Assembly: GCA_946811185.2 (NCBI GenBank) | Contig: OX328113.1 | Location: 2,914,001 to 2,978,000, forward strand | Length of the DNA stretch: 64,000 nt | DNA from: Hippopus hippopus | Taxonomy: Eukaryota > Mollusca > Bivalvia > Cardiida > Cardiidae | Direction: 5' to 3' | Shown: piece after piece, positions 22,001 to 34,618 of the stretch | Layout: each line of letters begins with the position of its first letter | How positions within the stretch are numbered: the stretch's first letter is position 1 | The notes under the pieces: model-generated | What the model saw: only the letters and a program-made list of their open reading frames with translations | What the model was told of the DNA's origin: nothing | Databases searched by the model: none | Position numbers and translations under genes: made by a program

Positions 22001-22281
22001 AAATATAAAGTTCCCGTTCCGAGTCGGCGGAGTCACAGAGAAAGGTCCAAAAATGTACATTAAAGTAGCATAAATAAGGCATTTAAAAAAAGTGACCCTA
22101 AAATTTTTGTATGACCCCCAAAAATTAACATAACAGAGGTAATGTTGCAAATAACAAAAACACCACTCAATCCAATGTTTTCAAACAAGAAAATTGAACA
22201 AGAGAAACTTAATGCTTGACCTAAGAACCGAACTCATTTGAACATTTCGGCATGTTTTTCTGCACTAGATCACTAACCAAT
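19073..22281. repeat. Array unit U3 (3,209 bp; 4 full A + truncated A, 4 B)
   Basis: One extra alpha-type A monomer. The monomer starting at 19313 ends with a private 9-bp expansion, caagtgatcaaatgatcaaa (near 19526-19545), so its neighbour begins off the 240-bp register. B and linkers are canonical. Confidence 0.92.
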
Positions 22282-25241
22282 CCTGACTGACTTGATCTAT
22301 GGGCTGCAGTACAGGCAGACGCGTATGCCACATAATCCTACATTCCTAAAAATGCATAAGAAAGAGCTTAAGAACCTATGTCACTTCCTTCACTGTTGTG
22401 CCTTTAATGCGGACAATATCGCTAGCCTATTCCTTGGTATTAACACTGGACATGGTTCAATTATGACTACCTTTCAAATGCTATTATTTTTCAAGTGACA
22501 AAAAGTTAAACAATGACCAATCCTGACTGACTTGATCTTTGGGCTGCATTACAGGCTGACGCGTATGCCACATAATCCTACATTCCTAAAAATGCATAAG
22601 AAAGAGCTTAAGAACCTATATCCCTTCCTTCACTGTTGTAACTTTAACGCGGACAATATCGCTAGCCTATTCCTAGGTATAAACACTGGACAGGGTTTGA
22701 TTATGACTACCTTTTGAATGGTATCATTTTTCAAGTGACCAAAGGTTAAACAATGACCAATCCTGACTGACTTGATGTATGGGCTGCATTACGGGCAGAC
22801 GCGTAGTACTACATAATCCTACATTCCTAAAAATGCAAAAGAAGAGCTTATTGACCTATATCCCTTCCTTTACTGTTGACCCTTTAACGCTGACAATATT
22901 GCTAGCCTTTTCCTTGGTATTAACACTGGACAGGGTTCGATTATGACTGCCTTTCGAATGCTTTTATTTCTCAAGTGACCAAAGGTTAAACAAGGACAAA
23001 TCCTGACTGACTTGATCTATGGGCTGCATTACGGGCAGACGCGTAGTACTACATAATCCTACTTGACACGGACAATATTGCTAGCCTATTTCTTGGTATC
23101 AACACTGGACAGGGTTTGAAAATGACAACCTTTCGAATGCTATCATTTTTCAAGTGACCAAAGGTTAAACATGGACCCATAGCAAGTTTGTAGTATTGAC
23201 TTGGACTTTCCTCTTCAGGAAAAAAGTGTATTTTATGCAAAGGCTCTTGACTGTGTGGGCCTTGGAAGGTGTAAATTATACAAATAAATGTAAAGACTTT
23301 GTGTAGATCATTTCTGCTGAACATTTTCTCACCTCACATTATCAGTTCACTTGTTCCCAGACCTGCATTCACCTATATGCCAATCAAACTATTGACATAA
23401 GGGGTATGGAACACCTCACCATCGGTAAGGGTGTTACATGAACCCAATGGTAAACTATGACCAGGAATTGTTTATCAAAGTGCCCACTCCATACCTCTCA
23501 GGCCACTGAACGCAGTGTTTGGTCCAAAGCGTGTTTCTTGCGTTTTTGACTCAATGCTTTCTTTTCCGACACACTAAAATCTGTCGTTTGTGTCGTTTCT
23601 GATGCAACCAAAAAAGACCATTTCAATCGAAACAATAGTTTATAATGCACACCATGCCGTTGTGATGAAAACCAAGGGGCAAGATAAGTTTTGTATATGC
23701 AGAGAGAGAAGATTTTGTACGCCATGACTATTTGTATTCAGAGTTAATGATACATTGCCCAGTGTCAGAAACCGAATTTTTTTAGAATATCTGCCCATAC
23801 TGCACAAAAAGAAAAACATAACAGAAGACTAATTGCTACCGACTGGTTCTTTTCTGACAGCCACACATATGAACCTCTGTTTACTGGTAAATGAATAGGT
23901 ACAGAATAACTATATAAACTTCAATTTGTCGCGGCACTTTTAACGTGTGCAGCCTGTGTATCCTATGGTGCTTTTTGAAATATTTACCGAGAAAGCGGTT
24001 TTTGTAGGCCAAGATTATTCATATTGAGACTTTATGATAGGGTGCCAGGTGTCTGAAACCAAATTTCCTTAGAAAATCTGCCCGTACTGCAAAGAAAAAA
24101 AAAAAGCATTACTGAGGACGGAGTGCTACCTACTGGCTACTTTCTGACACAGTCACACATTTGAAGCTCTGTTTACTAATAAATACCTAGGAACAGAATA
24201 ACTATAAGAAGGTCAATTTGTCGCATCGCTTTAAACCTGTATGGCCTGTGTATTCTAGACACTTTTTGAAATATATGCAGAGAAAAAAGTTTTCGTACGC
24301 CATGATTAATTATATTGAGAGTTTATGATAGGGCGCCCAGTGTCTGAAACGAAATTTCCTTAGAAAATCTGCCCGTACTGCAAAGAAAAAAAAGCATTAC
24401 TGAGGACGGATTGCCACCTACTGACTACTTTCTGACAGTCACACATTTGAAGCTCTGTTTATTAATAAACACCTAGGAACAGAATAACTATAGGAAGGTC
24501 AATTTGTCGCAGGCTTTTAACCTGTATGGCCTGTGTATTCTAGACGCTTTTTGAAATCTATGCGGAGAAAAAAGTTTTCGTACGCCATGATTAATTATAT
24601 TGAGAGTTTATGATATGGCGCCCAGTGTCCAAAACCAAATTTATTTAGAATATCTGCCCATACTGCAAAAAGAAAGCATTAAAGAACATGAATTGCTACC
24701 AACTGGCTACTTTCTGACACAGTCACACATTTTAGGGTTTGTTTACTAATAAATACCTAGGAACGAAATAACTATAGGAAGGTCAATTTGTCGCCACGCT
24801 TTGAATGTTAACGCTCTGTGTATTCTAGACGATTTTTGAAATATAACAGCAGATGAGCCGAGGGGGGAAAAAACCCGAAAGAACTTGAAAACTGTTTTAC
24901 TGGCCCTTCCACAAGTGAACACCTTGAAATTATGAAAAAAGAATAATCAACTAATGCAACAAATATAAAGTTCCCGTTCCGAGTCGGCGGAGTCACAGAG
25001 AAAGGTCCAAAAATGTACATTAAAGTAGCATAAATAAGGCATTTAAAAAAAGTGACCCTAAAATTTTTGTATGACCCCCAAAAATTAACATAACAGAGGT
25101 AATGTTGCAAATAACAAAAACACCACTCAATCCAATGTTTTCAAACAAGAAAATTGAACAAGAGAAACTTAATGCTTGACCTAAGAACCCAACTCATTTG
25201 AACATTTCGGCATGTTTTTCTGCACTAGATCACTAACCAAT
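22282..25241. repeat. Array unit U4 (2,960 bp; near-identical to U5)
   Basis: Three full A plus truncated A (22282, 22522, 22762, 23002) and four B. It shares many private variants with U5 and with no other unit: ctatgtcacttcc in the first A (also in U7), gtgtgggccttggaagg in L1, aaacataacagaagac and actatataaac in B1 and gagccgaggggggaaa in L2. Confidence 0.93.
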
Positions 25242-28200
25242 CCTGACTGACTTGATCTATGGGCTGCAGTACAGGCAGACGCGTATGCCACATAATCCTA
25301 CATTCCTAAAAATGCATAAGAAAGAGCTTAAGAACCTATGTCACTTCCTTCACTGTTGTGCCTTTAATGCGGACAATATCGCTAGCCTATTCCTTGGTAT
25401 TAACACTGGACATGGTTCAATTATGACTACCTTTCAAATGCTATTATTTTTCAAGTGACAAAAAGTTAAACAATGACCAATCCTGACTGACTTGATCTTT
25501 GGGCTGCATTACAGGCTGACGCGTATGCCACATAATCCTACATTCCTAAAAATGCATAAGAAAGAGCTTAAGAACCTATATCCCTTCCTTCACTGTTGTA
25601 ACTTTAACGCGGACAATATCGCTAGCCTATTCCTAGGTATAAACACTGGACAGGGTTTGATTATGACTACCTTTTGAATGGTATCATTTTTCAAGTGACC
25701 AAAGGTTAAACAATGACCAATCCTGACTGACTTGATGTATGGGCTGCATTACGGGCAGACGCGTAGTACTACATAATCCTACATTCCTAAAAATGCAAAA
25801 GAAGAGCTTATTGACCTATATCCCTTCCTTTACTGTTGACCCTTTAACGCTGACAATATTGCTAGCCTTTTCCTTGGTATTAACACTGGACAGGGTTCGA
25901 TTATGACTGCCTTTCGAATGCTTTTATTTCTCAAGTGACCAAAGGTTAAACAAGGACAAATCCTGACTGACTTGATCTATGGGCTGCATTACGGGCAGAC
26001 GCGTAGTACTACATAATCCTACTTGACACGGACAATATTGCTAGCCTATTTCTTGGTATCAACACTGGACAGGGTTTGAAAATGACAACCTTTCGAATGC
26101 TATCATTTTTCAAGTGACCAAAGGTTAAACATGGACCCATAGCAAGTTTGTAGTATTGACTTGGACTTTCCTCTTCAGGAAAAAAGTGTATTTTATGCAA
26201 AGGCTCTTGACTGTGTGGGCCTTGGAAGGTGTAAATTATACAAATAAATGTAAAGACTTTGTGTAGATCATTTCTGCTGAACATTTTCTCACCTCACATT
26301 ATCAGTTCACTTGTTCCCAGACCTGCATTCACCTATATGCCAATCAAACTATTGACATAAGGGGTATGGAACACCTCACCATCGGTAAGGGTGTTACATG
26401 AACCCAATGGTAAACTATGACCAGGAATTGTTTATCAAAGTGCCCACTCCATACCTCTCAGGCCACTGAACGCAGTGTTTGGTCCAAAGCGTGTTTCTTG
26501 CGTTTTTGACTCAATGCTTTCTTTTCCGACACACTAAAATCTGTCGTTTGTGTCGTTTCTGATGCAACCAAAAAAGACCATTTCAATCGAAACAATAGTT
26601 TATAATGCACACCATGCCGTTGTGATGAAAACCAAGGGGCAAGATAAGTTTTGTATATGCAGAGAGAGAAGATTTTGTACGCCATGACTATTTGTATTCA
26701 GAGTTAATGATACATTGCCCAGTGTCAGAAACCGAATTTTTTTAGAATATCTGCCCATACTGCACAAAAAGAAAAACATAACAGAAGACTAATTGCTACC
26801 GACTGGTTCTTTTCTGACAGCCACACATATGAACCTCTGTTTACTGGTAAATGAATAGGTACAGAATAACTATATAAACTTCAATTTGTCGCGGCACTTT
26901 TAACGTGTGCAGCCTGTGTATCCTATGGTGCTTTTTGAAATATTTACCGAGAAAGCGGTTTTTGTAGGCCAAGATTATTCATATTGAGACTTTATGATAG
27001 GGTGCCAGGTGTCTGAAACCAAATTTCCTTAGAAAATCTGCCCGTACTGCAAAGAAAAAAAAAAAGCATTACTGAGGACGGAGTGCTACCTACTGGCTAC
27101 TTTCTGACACAGTCACACATTTGAAGCTCTGTTTACTAATAAATACCTAGGAACAGAATAACTATAAGAAGGTCAATTTGTCGCATCGCTTTAAACCTGT
27201 ATGGCCTGTGTATTCTAGACACTTTTTGAAATATATGCAGAGAAAAAAGTTTTCGTACGCCATGATTAATTATATTGAGAGTTTATGATAGGGCGCCCAG
27301 TGTCTGAAACGAAATTTCCTTAGAAAATCTGCCCGTACTGCAAAGAAAAAAAAGCATTACTGAGGACGGATTGCCACCTACTGACTACTTTCTGACAGTC
27401 ACACATTTGAAGCTCTGTTTATTAATAAACACCTAGGAACAGAATAACTATAGGAAGGTCAATTTGTCACAGGCTTTTAACCTGTATGGCCTGTGTATTC
27501 TAGACGCTTTTTGAAATCTATGCGGAGAAAAAAGTTTTCGTACGCCATGATTAATTATATTGAGAGTTTATGATATGGCGCCCAGTGTCCAAAACCAAAT
27601 TTATTTAGAATATCTGCCCATACTGCAAAAAGAAAGCATTAAAGAACATGAATTGCTACCAACTGGCTACTTTCTGACACAGTCACACATTTTAGGGTTT
27701 GTTTACTAATAAATACCTAGGAACGAAATAACTATAGGAAGGTCAATTTGTCGCCACGCTTTGAATGTTAACGCTCTGTGTATTCTAGACGATTTTTGAA
27801 ATATAACAGCAGATGAGCCGAGGGGGGAAAAAACCCGAAAGAACTTGAAAACTGTTTTACTGGCCCTTCCACAAGTGAACACCTTGAAATTATGAAAAAA
27901 GAATAATCAACTAATGCAACAAATATAAAGTTCCCGTTCCGAGTCGGCGGAGTCACAGAGAAAGGTCCAAAAATGTACATTAAAGTAGCATAAATAAGGC
28001 ATTTAAAAAAGTGACCCTAAAATTTTTGTATGACCCCCAAAAATTAACATAACAGAGGTAATGTTGCAAATAACAAAAACACCACTCAATCCAATGTTTT
28101 CAAACAAGAAAATTGAACAAGAGAAACTTAATGCTTGACCTAAGAACGCAACTTATTTGACCATTTCGGCATGTTTTTCTGCACTAGATCACTAACCAAT
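25242..28200. repeat. Array unit U5 (2,959 bp; near-identical to U4)
   Basis: It repeats U4 base for base over almost its whole length. The differences I noticed are gtcacaggc here (near 27467) against gtcgcaggc in U4, and one fewer A in the run near 28003. This is a very recent tandem duplication, or a collapsed/expanded assembly segment. Confidence 0.93.
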
Positions 28201-31200
28201 CCTGACTGACTTGATCTATGGGCTGCAGTACAGGCAGACGCGTATGCCACATAATCCTACATTCCTAAAAATGCATAAGAAAGAGCTTAAGAACCTATAT
28301 CCCTTCCTTCACTGTTGTGCCTGTAACGCGGACAATATCGCTAGCCTATTCCTTGGTATTAACACTGGACATGGTTCAATTATGACTACCTTTCAAATGC
28401 TATTATTTTTCAAGTGACAAAAAGTTAAACAATGACCAATCCCGACTGACTTGATCTTTGGGCTGCATTACGGGCTGACGCGTATGCCACATAATCCTAC
28501 ATTCCTAAAAATGCATAAGAAAGAGCTTAAGAACCTATATCCCTTCCTTCACTGTTGTGCCTTTAACGCGGACAATATCGCTAGCCTATTCCTTGGTATT
28601 AACACTGGACATGGTTCAATTATGACTACCTTTCAAATGCTATTATTTTTCAAGTGACAAAAAGTTAAACAATGACCAATCCCGGCTGACTTGATCTTTG
28701 GGCTGCATTACGGGCTGACGCGTATGCCACATAATCCTACATTCCTAAAAATGCATAAGAAAGAGCTTAAGAACCTATATCCCTTCCTTCACTGTTGTGC
28801 CTTTAACGCAGACAATATCGCTAGCCTATTCCTAGGTATAAACACTGGACAGGGTTTGATTATGACTACCTTTTGAATGGTATCATTTTTCAAGTGACCA
28901 AAGGTTAAACAATGACCAATCCTGACTGACTTGATGTATGGGCTGCATTACGGGCAGACGCGTAGTACTACATAATCCTACATTCCTAAAAATGCAAAAG
29001 AAGAGCTTATTGACCTATATCCCTTCCTTTACTGTTGACCCTTTAACGCTGACAATATTGCTAGCCTTTTCCTTGGTATTAACACTGGACAGGGTTCGAT
29101 TATGACTGCCTTTCGAATGCTTTTATTTTTCAAGTGACCAAAGGTTAAACAAGGACAAATCCTGACTGACTTGATATATGGGCTGCATTACGGGCAGACG
29201 CGTAGTACTACATAATCCTACTTAACACGGACAATATTGCTAGCCTATTTCTTGGTATCAACACTGGACAGGGTTTGAAAATGACAACCTTTCGAATGCT
29301 ATCATTTTTCAAGTGACCAAAGGTTAAACATGGACCCATAGCAAGTTTGTAGTATTGACTTGGACTTTCCTCTTCAGGAAAAAAGTGTATTTTCCGCAAA
29401 GGCTCTTGACTGTGTGGATCTTGGCAAGGTGTAAATTATACAAATAAATGTAAAGACTTTGTGTAGATCATTTCTGCTGAACATTTTCTCGCCTCACATT
29501 ATCAGTTCACTTATTCCCAGACCTGCATTCACCTATATGCCAATCAAACTATTGACATAAGGGGTATGGAACACCTCATCATCGGTAAGGGTGTTACATG
29601 AACCCAATGGTAAACTATGACCAGGAATTGTTTATCAAAGTGCCCACTCCATACCTCTCAAGCCACTGAACGCAGTGTTTGGTCCTAAGCGTGTTTCTTG
29701 CGTTTTTGACTCAATGCTTTCTTTTCCGACACACTAAAATTTGTCGTTTGTGTCGTTTCTGATGCAACCAAAAAAGACCATTTCAATCGAAACAATAGTT
29801 TATAATGCACACCATGCCGTTGTGATGAAAACCAAGGGGCAAGATAAGTTTTGTATATGCAGAGAGAGAAGATTTTGTACGCCATGATTATTTGTATTGA
29901 GAGTTAATGATACATTGCCCAGTGTCAGAAACCGAATTTTTTTAGAATATCTGCCCATACTGCACAAAAAGAAAAGCATTACAGAAGACTAATTGCTACC
30001 GAAGGTTCTTTTCTGACAGCCACACATATGAACCTCTGTTTACTGGTAAATGAATAGGTACAGAATAACTATACAAACTTCAATTTGTCGCGGCACTTTT
30101 AACGTGTGCAGCCTGTGTATCCTATGGTGCTTTTTGAAATATTTACCGAGAAAGCGGTTTTTGTAGGCCAAGATTATTCATATTGAGACTTTATGATAGG
30201 GTGCCAGGTGTCTGAAACCAAATTTCCTTAGAAAATCTGCCCGTACTGCAAAGAAAAAAAAAAAGCATTACTGAGGACGGAGTGCTACCTACTGGCTACT
30301 TTCTGACACAGTCACACATTTGAAGCTCTGTTTACTAATAAATACCTAGGAACAGAATAACTATAAGAAGGTCAATTTGTCGCATCGCTTTAAACCTGTA
30401 TGGCCTGTGTATTCTAGACAGTTTTTGAAATATATGCAGAGAAAAAAGTTTTCGTACGCCATGATTAATTATATTGAGAGTTTATGATAGGGCGCCCAGT
30501 GTCTGAAACGAAATTTCCTTAGAAAATCTGCCCGTACTGCAAAAAAAAAAAAGCATTACTGAGGACGGATTGCCACCTACTGACTACTTTCTGACACAGT
30601 CACACATTTGAAGCTCTGTTTATTAATAAACACCTAGGAACAGAATAACTATAGGAAGGTCAATTTGTCGCAGGCTTTTAACCTGTATGGCCTGTGTATT
30701 CTAGACGCTTTTTGAAATCTATGCGGAGAAAAAAGTTTTCGTACGCCATGATTAATTATATTGAGAGTTTATGATATGGCGCCCAGTGTCCAAAACCAAA
30801 TTTATTTAGAATATCTGCCCATACTGCAAAAAGAAAGCATTAAAGAACATGAATTGCTACCAACTGGCTACTTTCTGACACAGTCACACATTTTAGGGTT
30901 TGTTTACTAATAAATACCTAGGAACGAAATAACTATAGGAAGGTCAATTTGTCGCCACGCTTTGAATGTTAACGCTCTGTGTATTCTAGACGATTTTTGA
31001 AATATAACAGCAGATGAGCCGGGGGGGAAAAAACCCGAAAGAACTTGAAAACTGTTTTACTGGCCCTTCCACAAGTGAACACCTTGAAATTATGAAAAAA
31101 GAATAATCAACTAATGCAACAAATATAAAGTTCGCGTTCCGAGTCGGCGGAGTCACAGAGAAAGGTCCAAAAATGTACATTAAAGTAGCATAAATAAGGC

Positions 31201-31402
31201 ATTTAAAAAAAAGTGACCCTAAAATTTTTGTATGACCCCCAAAAATTAACATAACAGAGGTAATGTTGCAAATAACAAAAACACCACTCAATCCAATGTT
31301 TTCAAACAAGAAAATTGAACAAGAGAAACTTAATGCTTGACCTAAGAACCCAACTCATTTGACCATTTCGGCATGTTTTTCTGCACTAGATCACTAACCA
31401 AT
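28201..31402. repeat. Array unit U6 (3,202 bp; 4 full A + truncated A, 4 B)
   Basis: A monomers start at 28201, 28441, 28681, 28921 and 29161 (truncated). The second and third are nearly identical alpha copies, including cccgactgac/cccggctgac starts, which indicates a local duplication of one alpha monomer. B1 has a 2-bp change at ccgaaggttc (near 30000). Confidence 0.92.
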
Positions 31403-34400
31403 CCTGACTGACTTGATCTATGAGCTGCAGTACAGGGAGACGCGTATGCCACATAATCCTACATTCCTAAAAATGCATAAGAAAGAGCTTAAGAACCTAT
31501 GTCACTTCCTTCACTGTTGTGCCTTTAATGCGGACAATATCGCTAGCCTATTCCTTGGTATTAACACTGGACATGGTTCAATTATGACTACCTTTCAAAT
31601 GCTATTATTTTTCAAGTGACAAAAAGTTAAACAATGACCAATCCTGACTGACTTGATCTTTGGGCTGCATTACGGGCTGACGCGTATGCCACATAATCCT
31701 ACATTCCTAAAAATGCATAAGAAAGAGCTTAAGAACCTATATCCCTTCCTTCACTGTTGTGCCTTTAACGCGGACAATATCGCTAGCCTATTCCTTGGTA
31801 TTAACACTGGACATGGTTCAATTATGACTACCTTTCAAATGCTATTATTTTTCAGGTGACAAAAAGGTAAACAATGACCAATCCCGACTGACTTGATCTT
31901 TGGGCTGCATTACGGGCTGACGCGTATGCCACATAATCCTACATTCCTAAAAATGCATAAGAAAGAGCTTAAGAACCTATATCCCTTCCTTCACTGTTGT
32001 GCCTTTAACGCGGACAATATCGCTAGCCTATTCCTAGGTATAAACACTGGACAGGGTTTGATTATGACTACCTTTTGAATGGTATCATTTTTCAAGTGAC
32101 CAAAAGTTAAACAATGACCAATCCTGACTGACTTGATGTATGGGCTGCATTACGGGCAGACGCGTTGTACTACATAATCCTACATTCCTAAAAATGCAAC
32201 AGAAGAGCTTATTGACCTATATCCCTTCCTTTACTGTTGACCCTTTAACGCTGACAATATTGCTAGCCTTTTCCTTGGTATTAACACTGGACAGGGTTCG
32301 ATTATGACTGCCTTTCGAATGCTTTTATTTCTCAAGTGACCAAAGGTTAAACAAGGACAAATCCTGACTGACTTGATCTATGGGCTGCATTACGGGCAGA
32401 CGCGTAGTACTACATAATCCTACTTGACACGGACAATATTGCTAGCCTATTTCTTGGTATCAACACTGGACAGGGTTTGAAAATGACAACCTTTCGAATG
32501 CTATCATTTTTCAAGTGACCAAAGGTTAAACATGGACCCATAGCAAGTTTGTAGTATTGACTTGGACTTTCCTCATCAGGAAAAAAGTGTATTTTATGCA
32601 AAGGCTCTTGACTGTGTGGATCTTGGCAAGGTGTAAATTATACAAATAAATGTAAAGACATTGTGTAGATCATTTCTGCTGAACATTTTCTCACCTCACA
32701 TTATCAGTTCACTTATTCCCAGACCTGCATTCACCTATATGCCAATTTAACTATTGACATAAGGGGTATGGAACACCTCACCATCGGTAAGGGTGTTACA
32801 TGAACCCAATGGTAAACTATGACCAGGAATTGTTTATCAAAGTGCCCACTCCATACCTCTCAAGCCACTGAACGCAGTGTTTGGTCCAAAGCGTGTTTCT
32901 TGCGTTTTTGACTCAATGCTTTCTTTTCCGACACACTAAAATTTGTCGTTTGTGTCGTTTCTGATGCAACCAAAAAAGACCATTTCAATCGAAACAATAG
33001 TTTATAATGCACACCATGCCGTTGTGATGAAAACCAAGGGGCAAGATAAGTTTTGTATATGCAGAGAGAGAAGATTTTGTACGCCATGATTATTTGTATT
33101 GAGAGTTAATGATACATTGCCCAGTGTCAGAAACCGAATTTTTTTAGAATATCTGCCCATACTGCACAAAAAGAAAAACATAACAGAAGACTAATTGCTA
33201 CCGACTGGTTCTTTTCTGACAGCCACACATATGAACCTCTGTTTACTGGTAAATGAATAGGTACAGAATAACTATACAAACTTCAATTTGTCGCGGCACT
33301 TTTAACGTGTGCAGCCTGTGTATCCTATGGTGCTTTTTGAAATATTTACCGAGAAAGCGGTTTTTGTAGGCCAAGATTATTCATATTGAGACTTTATGAT
33401 AGGGTGCCCGGTGTCTGAAACCAAATTTCCTTAGAAAATCTGCCCGTACTGCAAAGAAAAAAAAAAGCTTTACTGAGGACGGAGTGCTACCTACTGGCCA
33501 CTTTCTGACACAGTCACACATTTGAAGCTCTGTTTACTAATAAATACCTAGGAACAGAATAACTATAAGAAGGTCAATTTGTCGCATCGCTTTAAACCTG
33601 TATGGCCTGTGTATTCTAGACAGTTTTTGAAATATATGCAGAGAAAAGTTTTCGTACGCCATGATTAATTATATTGAGAGTTTATGATAGGGCGCCCAGT
33701 GTCTGAAACGAAATTTCCTTAGAAAATCTGCCCGTACTGCAAAAAAAAAAAAAGCATTACTGAGGACGGATTGCCACCTACTGACTACTTTCTGACACAG
33801 TCACACATTTGAAGCTCTGTTTATTAATAAACACCTAGGAACAGAATAACTATAGGAAGGTCAATTTGTCGCAGCGCTTTTAACCTGTATGGCCTGTGTA
33901 TTCTAGACGCTTTTTGAAATCTATGCGGAGAAAAAAGTTTTCGTACGCCATGATTAATTATATTGAGAGTTTATGATATGGCGCCCAGTGTCCAAAATCA
34001 AATTTATTTAGAATATCTGCCCATACTGCAAAAAGAAAGCATTAAAGAACATGAATTGCTACCAACTGGCTACTTTCTGACACAGTCACACATTTTAGGG
34101 TTTGTTTACTAATAAATACCTAGGAACGAAATAACTATAGGAAGGTCAATTTGTCGCCACGCTTTGAATGTTAACGCTCTGTGTATTCTAGACGATTTTT
34201 GAAATATAACAGCAGATGAACCAGGGGGGAAAAAACCCGAAAGAACTTGAAAACTGTTTTACTGGCCCTTCCACAAGTGAACACCTTGAAATTATGAAAA
34301 AAGAATAATCAACTAATGCAACAAATATCCCAGTCTTGTCAGATAAAGTTCCCGTTTCGAGTCGGCGGAGTCACAGAGAAAGGTACAAAAATGTACATTA

Positions 34401-34618
34401 AAGTAGCATAAATAAGACATTTAAAAAAGCAACCCTAAAATTTTTGTATGACCCCCAAAACTTAACATAACAGAGGTAATGTTGCAAATAACAAAAACAC
34501 CACTCAATCCAATGTTTTCAAACAAGAAAATTGAACAAGAGAAACTTAATGCTTGACCTAAGAACCCAACTCATTTGACCATTTCGGCATGTTTTTCTGC
34601 ACTAGATCACTAACCAAT
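31403..34618. repeat. Array unit U7 (3,216 bp; 4 A + truncated A, 16-bp insertion in L2)
   Basis: A monomers start at 31403, 31643, 31883, 32123 and 32363 (truncated). L2 carries the 16-bp insertion cccagtcttgtcagat near 34329 together with linked variants (gtttcgagtc, ggtacaaaaatg, aaaacttaacat). The same L2 type occurs only at the end of U9. Confidence 0.92.
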
